Positions 6,278 to 14,194 of a DNA stretch of 14,462 bases are shown piece by piece. The first letter of the stretch is position 1; the number at the start of each line of letters is the position of its first letter. A model generated the notes under the pieces. It had not been told where the DNA came from. It worked only from the letters and a program-made list of their open reading frames with translations, and ran no database searches. Source of the stretch: JBCCGE01 sp039029455 (GTDB lineage Bacteria; Pseudomonadota; Gammaproteobacteria; Arenicellales; Poriferihabitantaceae); contig JBCCGE010000080.1 in NCBI GenBank assembly GCA_039029455.1, positions 1 to 14,462 on the forward strand, read 5' to 3'. Both the position numbers and the translations under genes were made by a program.

Positions 6278-7286
6278 CCGGGTTAAATTTGAGATCAAAT
6301 TCATTGATAAACTCATAGTACTTTCGTTCCGAAGGAAATGGCAATGGTGACGCTTTCTTCACCGCAACCTCTGCTGATTGATCGAATCGGGGGTCCCCGC
6401 TGCTTCTGACCACACGCGCAGACTGGACGTCGCCCGTTGGTGCAACTTTAACCCGAATGACGGCAACCAAACCACTTTGCGAGCCCTGGGGTCGACGCCA
6501 GTTGCTCTCTACAGCAGTGGCAATCCTGTCGATCAGAGCGGTCATAGCCGTAACCGCTTCGGCTTGCGTTCGTCCGCGCTCTTCTGCCAGCTCCTGAGCT
6601 CTCCGTTCCTTTTCCAGTTTGTCACGCAGCGCCTGTTCCTTGCGCCGTTTTTCTTCTGCCTTACGCTTTTCTGCCTCTTTTTTCTTGCGCTCAGCCTCTT
6701 CTTTTTTCTTTCGCTCGGCTTCTTTTCGCTTGCGTTCGGCCTCCTCTTTTTTACGTTTTTCTTCCTCTGCTTTCTTGCGCTTGCGTTCCTCTTCCAGCTT
6801 GCGCTGTTTTTCCTCCTCAAGCTTTTTGCGTTCTTCCTCTTTTTTCTTGCGCTCTGATTCCTGACGTTTTTTCGACTCCTGCTCCTTTCGCTGCTGCTCT
6901 TCCTTTTTCTTCTTTTCCTCGAGTTTCTTACGCGCTTCTTCGAGCTCCTTTTTCTTTTGCTCCTCCTTTTGTAGCTTTTCTTCCTCCTGTTTTTTCTTCA
7001 GCGCCAGCGCTTTCTTCTCCTTTTTCTCCTGCTCTCGCTGAATGCGCAACTCTTCGAGTTCTTTGAGCTTGTCATCATCGTCGGGTTCAACAGCTTTTGG
7101 CTCCACCACAGACTCAATCTTTTTTTCGACGACGATACTGGCCTGAATGGGTTTCACCACACCGCGTTTCGCGGGTGTGCTTTCAGGCCAGCTAAAGAAC
7201 AGGGCACCCACCAGAATACCGTGAATCAGAAACGTGAAAAGAACCGATTTGGACAGCAGACCAATTCGATGACGGCGACCAACCAT
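6267..7286 (-). CDS. tolA: Tol-Pal system inner-membrane linker TolA
   Basis: Energised by TolQR, TolA spans the periplasm to contact TolB, Pal and CpoB. Start: ATG 7286 shares its A with the tolR stop (TGATG) and has GGAG five bases upstream; a TTG one codon earlier is less likely. 339 residues: basic N terminus, one membrane helix (about 14-33) in which Thr18 and His22 take the place of the SxxxH motif that contacts TolQR, a long Lys/Glu/Arg-rich helix (about 68-240), and a C-terminal domain (about 246-339) of the TolA/TonB alpha-beta type (VIRVKVAPTGDVQSARV). It has no cysteines, so the disulfide of the enterobacterial C-terminal domain is absent. The coding region is a near-continuous purine tract. 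Confidence 0.96.
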   Translation of the reverse strand: MVGRRHRIGLLSKSVLFTFLIHGILVGALFFSWPESTPAKRGVVKPIQASIVVEKKIESVVEPKAVEPDDDDKLKELEELRIQREQEKKEKKALALKKKQEEEKLQKEEQKKKELEEARKKLEEKKKKEEQQRKEQESKKRQESERKKKEEERKKLEEEKQRKLEEERKRKKAEEEKRKKEEAERKRKEAERKKKEEAERKKKEAEKRKAEEKRRKEQALRDKLEKERRAQELAEERGRTQAEAVTAMTALIDRIATAVESNWRRPQGSQSGLVAVIRVKVAPTGDVQSARVVRSSGDPRFDQSAEVAVKKASPLPFPSERKYYEFINEFDLKFNPDDF

Positions 7287-7711
7287 CAAGACTCCGGAGA
7301 ATCTGTAACCAAACCAACGGATCCAACCCCTGCTCGTTGAAGAAGCACCATAGCGTTAACAACATAGGCATACTTCGCGTTTTCATCTCCGCGAACCAGG
7401 AAAGGTAACGTTGGATTGCGGTTCAAAACTGCTTTGGCTTTTAGTTCAATTTCTCTGGCCGATGAAATTTTTTCCTCGTTGTCATTCAGATAATAGTTGC
7501 CTTCTGAATCAACGGTGACGACAAAAGGCTCCTCTTCATTGTCAGGCAATACTTCTGCACTGGCCTGAGGTAAGTCCACCTTCACCCCCTGACTTAACAG
7601 AGGGGCCGTCACCATAAATATAATGAGTAACACCAGCATGACATCGATATAGGGCACGACATTGATTTCCCCCATCAATCGTTTCTTCCGCCCGTATCGA
7701 CTTTGACTCAC
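7286..7711 (-). CDS. tolR: Tol-Pal system proton-channel protein TolR
   Basis: ExbD/TolR family: with TolQ it uses the proton gradient to drive TolA. 141 residues: short cytoplasmic N terminus, one membrane helix (about 18-38) carrying the essential proton-handling Asp23 in VPYIDVMLVLL, then a periplasmic domain to the end (SVGLVTDSPES). The start is GTG at 7711, overlapping the tolQ stop as GTGA, after a G-rich stretch (GGGGGG) that probably serves as ribosome site. The N-terminal match to the E. coli protein (EINVVP ahead of the helix) supports it over the internal ATG at codon 13. It overlaps tolA by one base. Confidence 0.97.
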   Translation of the reverse strand: MSQSRYGRKKRLMGEINVVPYIDVMLVLLIIFMVTAPLLSQGVKVDLPQASAEVLPDNEEEPFVVTVDSEGNYYLNDNEEKISSAREIELKAKAVLNRNPTLPFLVRGDENAKYAYVVNAMVLLQRAGVGSVGLVTDSPES

Positions 7712-8406
7712 GCACGCCCCCCGGTATCCTGTCTGTTTACGATACTCAGGAACTCTTCCATAAACACTTCGTAGCGATTGGTTAGTCGCTCAGCAGTATT
7801 TGCAAACCGGTTGTACGCAATAACCGCCGGAATAGCCGCAAAGAGCCCCATCGCCGTCGCGATTAACGCTTCGGCAATACCCGGAGCGACTGTGGCGATA
7901 GTCACCTGCTGCATTGCACCCAGATTCAGAAACGAGTTCATGATTCCCCAAACGGTACCGAGCAAACCGATGTACGGACTGATCGATCCGACTGTGGCAA
8001 GGAAAGAGAGATGGGTTTCAAGGTAGTCAACTTCCCGGCTTAAGGCGACCCGCATTGACCGATGTACGCCGTCAACCATATCCGAGCGTCCAACATTTGG
8101 TTTTTGATAGAGCCGGTTGTATTCGCGATAGCCTGCTACAAATATAGTCGAAATGCCCTCTGCGTCCCGCTCGCCGCCCCACTCATGATAAATCTTGTTC
8201 ATCTCACCGCCAGACCAGAACTCATCTTCGAAACTGTCGGCGATTTCAATCAGCCGTCGATACGTGGACCGCTTGAGATAAATCATGAACCAGGACACTA
8301 GTGATGCCAGCAACAGCAACACCATGACAAGCTGCACCGGCCAGCTGGCCTCCAATATTAATTGGACAACGGAGAGGCTTCCGTGGACCGTCTGATCAGC
8401 CGACAT
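7708..8406 (-). CDS. tolQ: Tol-Pal system motor protein TolQ
   Basis: MotA/ExbB/TolQ family inner-membrane stator that, with TolR, forms the proton channel powering TolA. 232 residues with three membrane segments: about 22-44, 134-156 (LATVGSISPYIGLLGTVWG, the family signature) and 175-198 (VAPGIAEALIATAMGLFAA). A cytoplasmic loop of about 90 residues lies between the first two. The ATG at 8406 is preceded by only a weak AAGAA. It follows the one sizeable gap in the cluster (122 bp after ybgC), so an internal promoter for tolQRAB-pal-cpoB is plausible. It overlaps tolR by four bases. Confidence 0.97.
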   Translation of the reverse strand: MSADQTVHGSLSVVQLILEASWPVQLVMVLLLLASLVSWFMIYLKRSTYRRLIEIADSFEDEFWSGGEMNKIYHEWGGERDAEGISTIFVAGYREYNRLYQKPNVGRSDMVDGVHRSMRVALSREVDYLETHLSFLATVGSISPYIGLLGTVWGIMNSFLNLGAMQQVTIATVAPGIAEALIATAMGLFAAIPAVIAYNRFANTAERLTNRYEVFMEEFLSIVNRQDTGGRA

Positions 8407-8528
8407 GTGTGATTCTTGAGGTTGTTATGTTTTCGTATTTTACGCGCGAATGATCGAACGGTTTTGGCATTGAGATGGTTTTATTATGGAATTAAGGAAA
8501 CCGTAATCTTTCAGCAAAACCCATTTTG
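8407..8528 (-). promoter_or_regulatory. Candidate promoter region for tolQRAB-pal-cpoB
   Basis: This 122-base gap is the largest within the cluster. Two 5/6 matches to a -10 are present on the - strand: CATAAT (8483-8488) and TAAAAT (8437-8442). Neither has a good -35 at the right distance. No intrinsic terminator follows ybgC, so readthrough from upstream is also likely. Confidence 0.3.
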
Positions 8529-9023
8529 TCAATCCGGCTTTGATAAGGTTTCATAGCTATCTTTAAAGCAGTTTCTCAATTCAGCAGGCATTCTGACGGG
8601 TGCGCCGCTCTGCAAACTCACAGTAGCCAGTTTGATGCGGCCTTCAACCAATAAAATGTCGTCTTTTCGCACGTTCTGTAGACACCAGGCCGTAGTATGT
8701 TTGACGTCATCCACATTCAAATCTATTTCAAGCCAATCATCCAGTCGGGCAGGTCGTCGAAAATCGATTTCCGCTTTCACCACCACGCAACCGACCCCGT
8801 ATTCACTGGCCAGCCACGAAGAACTAACACCGCGGGCACGCAAAAAATCGCCGCGGCACTTTTCCATATAGCTGAGATAGTTGGCGTGATAAACCACACC
8901 TGCTGCGTCGGTGTCCGCGAAGTCGACCGCCAATGCAATTTGGTGGACTCGCGTTCGTTTAGGCTTATCGCTGATATTCGACACTGTAGGGTGTTGAGCT
9001 GAATAAAACCTGAATTTGGTCAA
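8529..9023 (-). CDS. ybgC: Tol-Pal-associated acyl-CoA thioesterase YbgC
   Basis: Hot-dog-fold thioesterase that hydrolyses acyl-CoA in the cytoplasm; in E. coli it has been linked to phospholipid-synthesis proteins, and it heads tol-pal clusters widely. 164 residues, compared with about 134 in E. coli; the extra length is mostly N-terminal. The signature DFADTDAAGVVYHANYLSYME (34-54) includes the expected catalytic Asp39, followed by RPARLDDWLEI. The start is TTG at 9023 overlapping the ruvB stop (TTGA); there is no ATG before the signature and no clear ribosome site, so translation probably depends on coupling to ruvB. A GTG at 8984 is the alternative, giving 151 residues. Confidence 0.93.
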   Translation of the reverse strand: MTKFRFYSAQHPTVSNISDKPKRTRVHQIALAVDFADTDAAGVVYHANYLSYMEKCRGDFLRARGVSSSWLASEYGVGCVVVKAEIDFRRPARLDDWLEIDLNVDDVKHTTAWCLQNVRKDDILLVEGRIKLATVSLQSGAPVRMPAELRNCFKDSYETLSKPD

Positions 9024-10084
9024 GCTGAGCTGTCGTCAAAAGGCAACATATCCTGCTGACGGGTGACAAGCTCTTTAGGTATATCCAATCCCATATGCTT
9101 CCAGGCCGTTTTAGTGGCCAGACGGCCACGCGGTGTGCGCATCAGGAATCCCTGCTGAATGAGATACGGTTCAATGACATCTTCAATGGTTCCGCGCTCC
9201 TCCCCGATAGCCGCCGACAGACTATCGATTCCAACCGGCCCGCCATCAAACTTCTGCATAATTGCCAGCAAAAGATTTCTGTCCAGCGTGTCCAGACCGA
9301 AACTGTCAACTTCAAGCATATCCAGCGCGGTATCCGCAACGCCCTGAGTAAGACGTCCATCCGACTTCACCTCCGCGAAATCGCGCACACGCCGCAGAAG
9401 CCGGTTTGCGATACGGGGCGTACCTCTCGATCGCGCGGCAATTGCCCTGACCCCATCACGGTCAAAATCAACGTTCAATAAGCGTGCGGAGCGCTCAACA
9501 ATCTGGCTGAGATCGTCGACTGAATAAAACTGCAGACGCTGCACAATGCCAAACCGGTCGCGAAGTGGTGACGTTAACAACCCGGCCCGTGTGGTTGCGC
9601 CGACCAGCGTGAAAGGCGGCAAGTTGAGTTTGATCGATCGCGCCGCGGGGCCTTCACCGATCATTATATCGAGTTGGTAGTCTTCCATCGCCGGATACAG
9701 AATTTCCTCAATCGCCGGACTCATTCGATGAATTTCGTCGATGAACAGGACATCATTAGTTTCCAGATTTGTCAGGATTGCCGCAAGGTCTCCCGCTTTC
9801 TCCAGTACCGGACCGGAGGTTTGCCGCAGGCGCGCATCCATCTCGGTGGCCAGTATATTCGCCAGGGTTGTTTTACCCAGTCCGGGAGGACCAAACACCA
9901 GCACATGATCCAGCGCTTCCTGGCGCATTCGTGCCGCCTGGATAAAAATCTCAAGCTGATCCTTGGTGCTGGACTGACCGATGAAATCATCCAGCCTGGT
10001 CGGACGCAAACTACGATCAAGCATCTGCTCCGCTGACGAATCCAGATCGCCATCCGGTGCGAGTAGTGGATTAATTTCATTCAT
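9020..10084 (-). CDS. ruvB: Holliday junction branch migration helicase RuvB
   Basis: AAA+ hexameric motor that drives branch migration on RuvA-bound Holliday junctions. 354 residues: Walker A GPPGLGKTT (66-73, Lys71), Walker B LFIDEIH (113-119, Asp116/Glu117), the sensor region GATTRAGLLTSPLRDRFG with its arginine finger, a lid domain, and a C-terminal winged helix (IEPYLIQQGFLMRTPRGR). The ATG at 10084 has AAAGAG seven bases upstream and lies 11 bp after ruvA. The N-terminal ~20 residues before MLDRSLRP are variable in the family. Confidence 0.98.
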   Translation of the reverse strand: MNEINPLLAPDGDLDSSAEQMLDRSLRPTRLDDFIGQSSTKDQLEIFIQAARMRQEALDHVLVFGPPGLGKTTLANILATEMDARLRQTSGPVLEKAGDLAAILTNLETNDVLFIDEIHRMSPAIEEILYPAMEDYQLDIMIGEGPAARSIKLNLPPFTLVGATTRAGLLTSPLRDRFGIVQRLQFYSVDDLSQIVERSARLLNVDFDRDGVRAIAARSRGTPRIANRLLRRVRDFAEVKSDGRLTQGVADTALDMLEVDSFGLDTLDRNLLLAIMQKFDGGPVGIDSLSAAIGEERGTIEDVIEPYLIQQGFLMRTPRGRLATKTAWKHMGLDIPKELVTRQQDMLPFDDSSA

Positions 10085-10095
10085 GTCGAAACTCT

Positions 10096-10692
10096 TTATC
10101 GCTTGCTCAAAATCTGCAGGGACAGACGAATAAGGTCCTCTCGGGAACGACCTTCGTCCTGAATACTCTTCACCGCGCGCAACGCATCAGGTTGTCGGTA
10201 TCCAAGCGCCATCAAGGCGCCAACGGCATCCTGTACGGGATCATCCTGACCCGAGGTCACGGCCGGCGTGTTATCGACACCCGCGTCAAAATCCTTTAAC
10301 CGATCCCTCAGCTCAATAATCATGCGTTCAGCGGTTTTCTTGCCTATACCCGGGACCCGCACCAACGAGCTGACATCCTCAATTCGAACACAGGCGATCA
10401 ATTCGGAGGAGGACAACGTCGACAGGATGGCCAGCCCGACCCGCGGACCTACCCCGTTTATTTTCAACAGTGTTCGAAACAGATCGCGACTGGTCTGATC
10501 AATAAAGCCAAACAGCATTTGCGCATCCTCCCTGACTACCATATGGACGCTGAGCGTGACCTCCGAGTCTGCATCAGGCAGCTCGTAAAACGTTCCCATC
10601 GGTGCTTCCAGCTCGTAGCCAACGCCCTCCACGTCCATCACCAGAGACGGTGGCTGCTTCTGTACGACCTTGCCGCGCAACTGTCCAATCAT
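10096..10692 (-). CDS. ruvA: Holliday junction recognition protein RuvA
   Basis: Binds four-way junctions as tetramers and loads RuvB. The start was moved to ATG 10692, which gives the family N terminus MIGQLRGKV and overlaps the ruvC stop as ATGA; the longer frame from 10755 only adds ruvC shadow. 198 residues: OB-fold (1-64) with the acidic pin Glu55/Asp56, tandem helix-hairpin-helix motifs INGVGPRVG (78-86) and VPGIGKKTA (113-121), a flexible linker (about 138-152), and the RuvB-binding domain III (153-198, GALMALGYRQPDA). No ribosome site is visible, consistent with coupling. Confidence 0.98.
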   Translation of the reverse strand: MIGQLRGKVVQKQPPSLVMDVEGVGYELEAPMGTFYELPDADSEVTLSVHMVVREDAQMLFGFIDQTSRDLFRTLLKINGVGPRVGLAILSTLSSSELIACVRIEDVSSLVRVPGIGKKTAERMIIELRDRLKDFDAGVDNTPAVTSGQDDPVQDAVGALMALGYRQPDALRAVKSIQDEGRSREDLIRLSLQILSKR

Positions 10693-11186
10693 TGTGCAGA
10701 TGCCATCTGAAGTTTGCTCTCTATCTGCGCGGTATGAATGTGGCATATCGCGCATGCCAGGGCATCTGCCGCGTCAGCTCCGGGATTTTCCCGCAGACCG
10801 AGTAAAACCCGGACCATATGCTGCACCTGTTCTTTTCGCGCGCTCCCCGAACCAACGACCGCCCGCTTGATTTGAAGAGCAGAATACTCGACAACCGGAA
10901 TGGATGAATTTACCGCAGCGCAAATCGCGCTGCCGCGGGCCTGACCGAGGGTTAGGGCGGACTTCGCATTGTTCGATACAAACACCTGCTCGACGGCAAC
11001 AATATCCGGCTTGAATCTCTCTATGATCGAAGCTGTATCATGATAAATCCGACCCAAACGTATCGGCAGCTGGTCGCCACCCAGGCGGATACAGTGAAAG
11101 CCCACATTCGCCAGTCCATCAGGCGTCTGTTCGACCACACCGATTCCTGTATTTCGGGAACCCGGATCGATTCCCAGTACCCGCAT
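10689..11186 (-). CDS. ruvC: Holliday junction resolvase RuvC
   Basis: Dimeric endonuclease that nicks Holliday junctions symmetrically together with RuvAB. Start ATG 11186 shares its A with the yebC stop (TGATG) and has AGAGG seven bases upstream; a TTG one codon before is less likely. 165 residues with the four acidic metal ligands at the same numbers as in E. coli: Asp7 (GIDPGSRNTG), Glu66 (AVEQVF), Asp138 and Asp141 (GADAADALA). No LexA box (CTG-N10-CAG) is seen before ruvC or yebC, so SOS control is not apparent. Confidence 0.98.
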   Translation of the reverse strand: MRVLGIDPGSRNTGIGVVEQTPDGLANVGFHCIRLGGDQLPIRLGRIYHDTASIIERFKPDIVAVEQVFVSNNAKSALTLGQARGSAICAAVNSSIPVVEYSALQIKRAVVGSGSARKEQVQHMVRVLLGLRENPGADAADALACAICHIHTAQIESKLQMASAQ

Positions 11187-11914
11187 CAATGCGCCTCTGA
11201 GAACGATGCGTTGGTAAAGACGTTTTGCACGTCGTCAAGATCCTCGAGCATATCAATCAGTTTGATGACTTTCTCGGCATCGTCACCACCCAGCTCAGTT
11301 TCCGTGCTGGGTCTTTGGATAAGCTCCGACATTTCAGGTTGGAGTCCGGCATCTCTAAGCGCCTTCTCAACCACATGAAAACTCTCAGGGGGCGTGACGA
11401 CTTCAATAACACCCTCATCACTTTCGATGTCGTCGGCTCCCGCCTCCAGCGCGATTTCCATCAGCTGTTCCTCATCTTCGCCATTAGAGAAAACAATAGA
11501 GCCTATTTTGCTAAACAAATAGGCTACGGATCCATCGGTTCCGAGATTGCCACCGTGCTTTGTAAATGCATGACGAACCTCGCTCACTGTTCGGTTTCTA
11601 TTGTCCGTGGCACATTCAACTAACACCGCAACACCATTTGGGCCGTATCCCTCGTAACGGATTTCCTCGATAGCCGCGCCATCAAGCTCACCCGCACCTC
11701 TTTTGATGGCTCGCTCGATCGTATCGCGTGTCATGTTGGCACCGAGCGCTTTATCCACAGCCGTCCGAAGCCGGGGGTTGGAATCGGCGTCGGATCCGCC
11801 CATTCGTGCAGAGACTGTGATTTCCTTGATCAGCTTGGTGAAAACCTTTCCGCGTTTCGCATCCTGTGCAGCTTTGCGAAATTTGATATTGGCCCACTTA
11901 CTATGACCTGCCAT
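11186..11914 (-). CDS. yebC: YebC/PmpR family translation or transcription factor
   Basis: Family members have been described both as DNA-binding regulators (PmpR in Pseudomonas) and as ribosome-associated factors that relieve stalling at proline runs (YebC/TACO1). Start set at ATG 11914, giving the invariant MAGHSKWANIK, with CGGAG six bases upstream; the longer frame from a TTG at 11977 is rejected. 242 residues, close to the E. coli length. Conserved blocks KAAQDAKRGKVFTKLIKEI, YEGYGPNG, DNRNRT and GNLGTDGSVAYLF are present. It follows aspS by 63 bp; TAAAAT at 11944-11949 could be a weak internal -10. Confidence 0.97.
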   Translation of the reverse strand: MAGHSKWANIKFRKAAQDAKRGKVFTKLIKEITVSARMGGSDADSNPRLRTAVDKALGANMTRDTIERAIKRGAGELDGAAIEEIRYEGYGPNGVAVLVECATDNRNRTVSEVRHAFTKHGGNLGTDGSVAYLFSKIGSIVFSNGEDEEQLMEIALEAGADDIESDEGVIEVVTPPESFHVVEKALRDAGLQPEMSELIQRPSTETELGGDDAEKVIKLIDMLEDLDDVQNVFTNASFSEAH

Positions 11915-11977
11915 GAAGAACTCCGAATTGAACGATAATCCCGATTTTACACCTGACGGGATGGCGTCACTAGGCAA

Positions 11978-13762
11978 CTAGCCGGTCGTTCGGGGCTTGC
12001 GCGTCTGCAGAGACAACTCGCGCAGCTGGGCATTATCAACTGCGCTCGGTGCTTCCGTCAGCAGACAGGACGCCTTCTGCGTTTTTGGAAACGCAATCAC
12101 ATCGCGTATCGAATCCACACCAGACATCATTGCAACGATCCGGTCGACCCCAAACGCGATACCTCCATGGGGAGGGGCTCCGAATTTCAGAGCTTCCAGC
12201 AGGAAACCGAACTTCGCCGTAGCTTCTTCGTCGTCAATTCCAAGCGTATTCAAAATACGCTGCTGCAAATCAGAGCGATGGATACGAATCGAACCACCGC
12301 CGATTTCGGTCCCGTTTAACACAAGATCATATGCTCGAGACAGAACATTGCCGGGATCACTTTCGATCTTGTCCTCATCCTCCGCTTTGGGGGCGGTAAA
12401 CGGATGGTGAAGAGACTGCCAGCGATTGCCGTCTTCACTCCAATCGACAAGCGGGAAATCGACAATCCAGACAGGTTTCCATCCCGGCTCCAACAAATTC
12501 ATATCCTGCCCAACTTTTATTCTTAGTGCGGCAAGTGAATCATTCACAACCGTTGCCTTGTCCGCGCCGAAGAAAATAAGATCTCCGGTTTCAGCGCCCG
12601 ATCTGTCAACGATTCCCTGCAGAACATCATCGGATAGGAATTTCAGAATCGGTGACTGCATACCTTCCCGTCCCTGCGCGAGGTCGTTGCACTTGATATA
12701 CGCGAGACCCTTTGCGCCGTACTGACCGACAAACTCAGTGTACTGATCGATCTGCGCCCTGGAAAGATCGTTACCACCGGGGACTCTCAGCGCTGCAACG
12801 CGTCCCTTAGAGTCATTCGCAGGACCAGAGAACACTTTAAATTCCACCGTCGCCATAAGGTCGGTGACATCGGTCAGCACCATCGGTATGCGAAGATCAG
12901 GTCGATCAATACCGTAAAGGGATACGGCCTCTGCATATGTCATCCGCGGAATCGTCTCTCCAAGATCAACATCGAGCACATCTTTAAACAACGATTTGAT
13001 CATCTCTTCCATCAGGCCGGTGACTTCGTCCTCATCCATGAACGACATCTCAACATCCAACTGGGTAAACTCAGGCTGCCGATCCGCGCGAAGATCCTCG
13101 TCTCGAAAGCAGCGGGCAATCTGATAGTAGCGCTCAAATCCTGACACCATCAGCAACTGTTTGAACAGCTGCGGAGACTGCGGCAACGCAAAGAACTCAC
13201 CCGGGTGAGTCCGACTTGGCACCAGATAGTCGCGGGCACCCTCAGGTGTTGAGCGCGTCAGAACAGGCGTCTCAATATCAACAAACTCATTGCGATTCAA
13301 AAATTCACGCAATTGCGACACCACCCGATGCCGCATTCTCAGTGTTTTCTGCATCGGCTCCCGGCGCAGATCGAGAAATCGATACTTCAATCGGGTTTGC
13401 TCGCCGATTTCCTCATCGTCCATCTGGAACGGCAGCGGATCGGATTTCGCCAGCAACTCGATATGATCCGCAATCACCTCAATTGCACCGGTAGGTAATT
13501 CCGGATTAATCGTACCCTCCGGTCGGGCACGTACCCGCCCCCTTACGTTTAAAACGAATTCATTTCGAGCGTCGTCGGCGACAGCAAAGGGCTGGGGCAG
13601 ATCCGGATCGGCAACGACCTGAATACGCCCGGAACGATCACGCAGGTCAATAAAAATGACGCCGCCATGATCTCGGCGATTCAATACCCAGCCGCAAAGG
13701 CTAACGGTTTCGTCGATGTTGGACTCAGATAAATGCGAGCAAAGACTGGTTCGTGACGCCAT
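11978..13762 (-). CDS. aspS: Aspartyl-tRNA synthetase, probably non-discriminating
   Basis: Class II synthetase charging tRNA with aspartate. 594 residues from ATG 13762: anticodon-binding OB domain (about 1-105), motif 1 region IETPVLTRSTPEGARDYL, motif 2 CFRDEDLRADRQPEF, the bacterial GAD insertion, and motif 3 GIAFGVDRIVAMM. In the OB domain His32 (RRDHGG) and Gly83 (RPEG) match residues of the non-discriminating Pseudomonas enzyme as I recall it, not the Leu and Lys of E. coli. It would then also make Asp-tRNA(Asn) for GatCAB. The ATG lies nine bases after the fmdB-like stop and has no ribosome site, so coupling is likely; an upstream TTG at 13771 is the alternative. Confidence 0.97.
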   Translation of the reverse strand: MASRTSLCSHLSESNIDETVSLCGWVLNRRDHGGVIFIDLRDRSGRIQVVADPDLPQPFAVADDARNEFVLNVRGRVRARPEGTINPELPTGAIEVIADHIELLAKSDPLPFQMDDEEIGEQTRLKYRFLDLRREPMQKTLRMRHRVVSQLREFLNRNEFVDIETPVLTRSTPEGARDYLVPSRTHPGEFFALPQSPQLFKQLLMVSGFERYYQIARCFRDEDLRADRQPEFTQLDVEMSFMDEDEVTGLMEEMIKSLFKDVLDVDLGETIPRMTYAEAVSLYGIDRPDLRIPMVLTDVTDLMATVEFKVFSGPANDSKGRVAALRVPGGNDLSRAQIDQYTEFVGQYGAKGLAYIKCNDLAQGREGMQSPILKFLSDDVLQGIVDRSGAETGDLIFFGADKATVVNDSLAALRIKVGQDMNLLEPGWKPVWIVDFPLVDWSEDGNRWQSLHHPFTAPKAEDEDKIESDPGNVLSRAYDLVLNGTEIGGGSIRIHRSDLQQRILNTLGIDDEEATAKFGFLLEALKFGAPPHGGIAFGVDRIVAMMSGVDSIRDVIAFPKTQKASCLLTEAPSAVDNAQLRELSLQTRKPRTTG

Positions 13763-13771
13763 AAGGAGCAA

Positions 13772-14167
13772 TTATTGTGTTGCAGTTGAACTGGACTGAG
13801 ATGTACTTTTCGACTTCTCCTTGTTTCCCCCGGTAGTCGCTGCATCCGACGCTTTGGGGGCAGATTCCTTTGTGTTCTTCGACGACGGGTCTTTTGCAGA
13901 GCCGCCGCCCTCTGATTTCGAATCCGTTTTGGCGTCAGATTTTGCATCAGAGCCGCCGTCAGACTTTTCCTCGGAGGCCGAACTTTTGTTCTTGAAATCA
14001 GTTTCGTACCACCCGGTTCCCTTGAGATGAAAAGCGGCCGCTGAAATGAGTTTTTTCAAGGCTCCATCATTGCATTCCGGACAGTACACCAATGGATCAT
14101 CCGAAATCTTCTGCAATGCCTCCAGGCGATGTCCGCAAGACCCACATTGATATTCGTAAATTGGCAT
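13772..14167 (-). CDS. FmdB-family zinc-ribbon protein with long disordered tail
   Basis: Small putative regulatory zinc-ribbon protein; function of the family in bacteria is not established. Start at ATG 14167 gives the family N terminus MPIYEYQC; a TTG seven codons upstream is less likely. 131 residues: two CxxC knuckles (Cys8/Cys11 and Cys29/Cys32), the conserved FHLKGTGWYETDF (about 46-58), and then about 70 residues made almost only of Ser, Lys, Asp, Glu, Thr, Gly and Ala. The family core is usually 60-110 residues, so the tail is long. It is the first gene of the cluster, behind a good -10, and ends nine bases before the aspS ATG, an arrangement common in gammaproteobacteria. Confidence 0.93.
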   Translation of the reverse strand: MPIYEYQCGSCGHRLEALQKISDDPLVYCPECNDGALKKLISAAAFHLKGTGWYETDFKNKSSASEEKSDGGSDAKSDAKTDSKSEGGGSAKDPSSKNTKESAPKASDAATTGGNKEKSKSTSQSSSTATQ

Positions 14168-14194
14168 GTTTTTACCAGCTAGCTGCAAAAAAGA

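Noticed and set aside
6378..6864. Long + strand frames opposite tolA, rich in Phe, Leu and Ser
   Set aside because: They are the antisense of the Lys/Glu codons of the TolA helix; composition is explained entirely by the purine tract.
10693..10755. N-terminal extension of ruvA to an ATG at 10755
   Set aside because: The family protein begins MIGQLRGKV; the added residues lie inside ruvC and have no conserved character.
11751..11759. Another perfect TTATCCACA inside yebC
   Set aside because: It encodes the conserved VDKAL of YebC, so protein constraint explains it and it is isolated in coding sequence.
11915..11977. N-terminal extension of yebC to a TTG at 11977
   Set aside because: MAGHSKWANIK is the invariant family N terminus and has a strong ribosome site directly before it.
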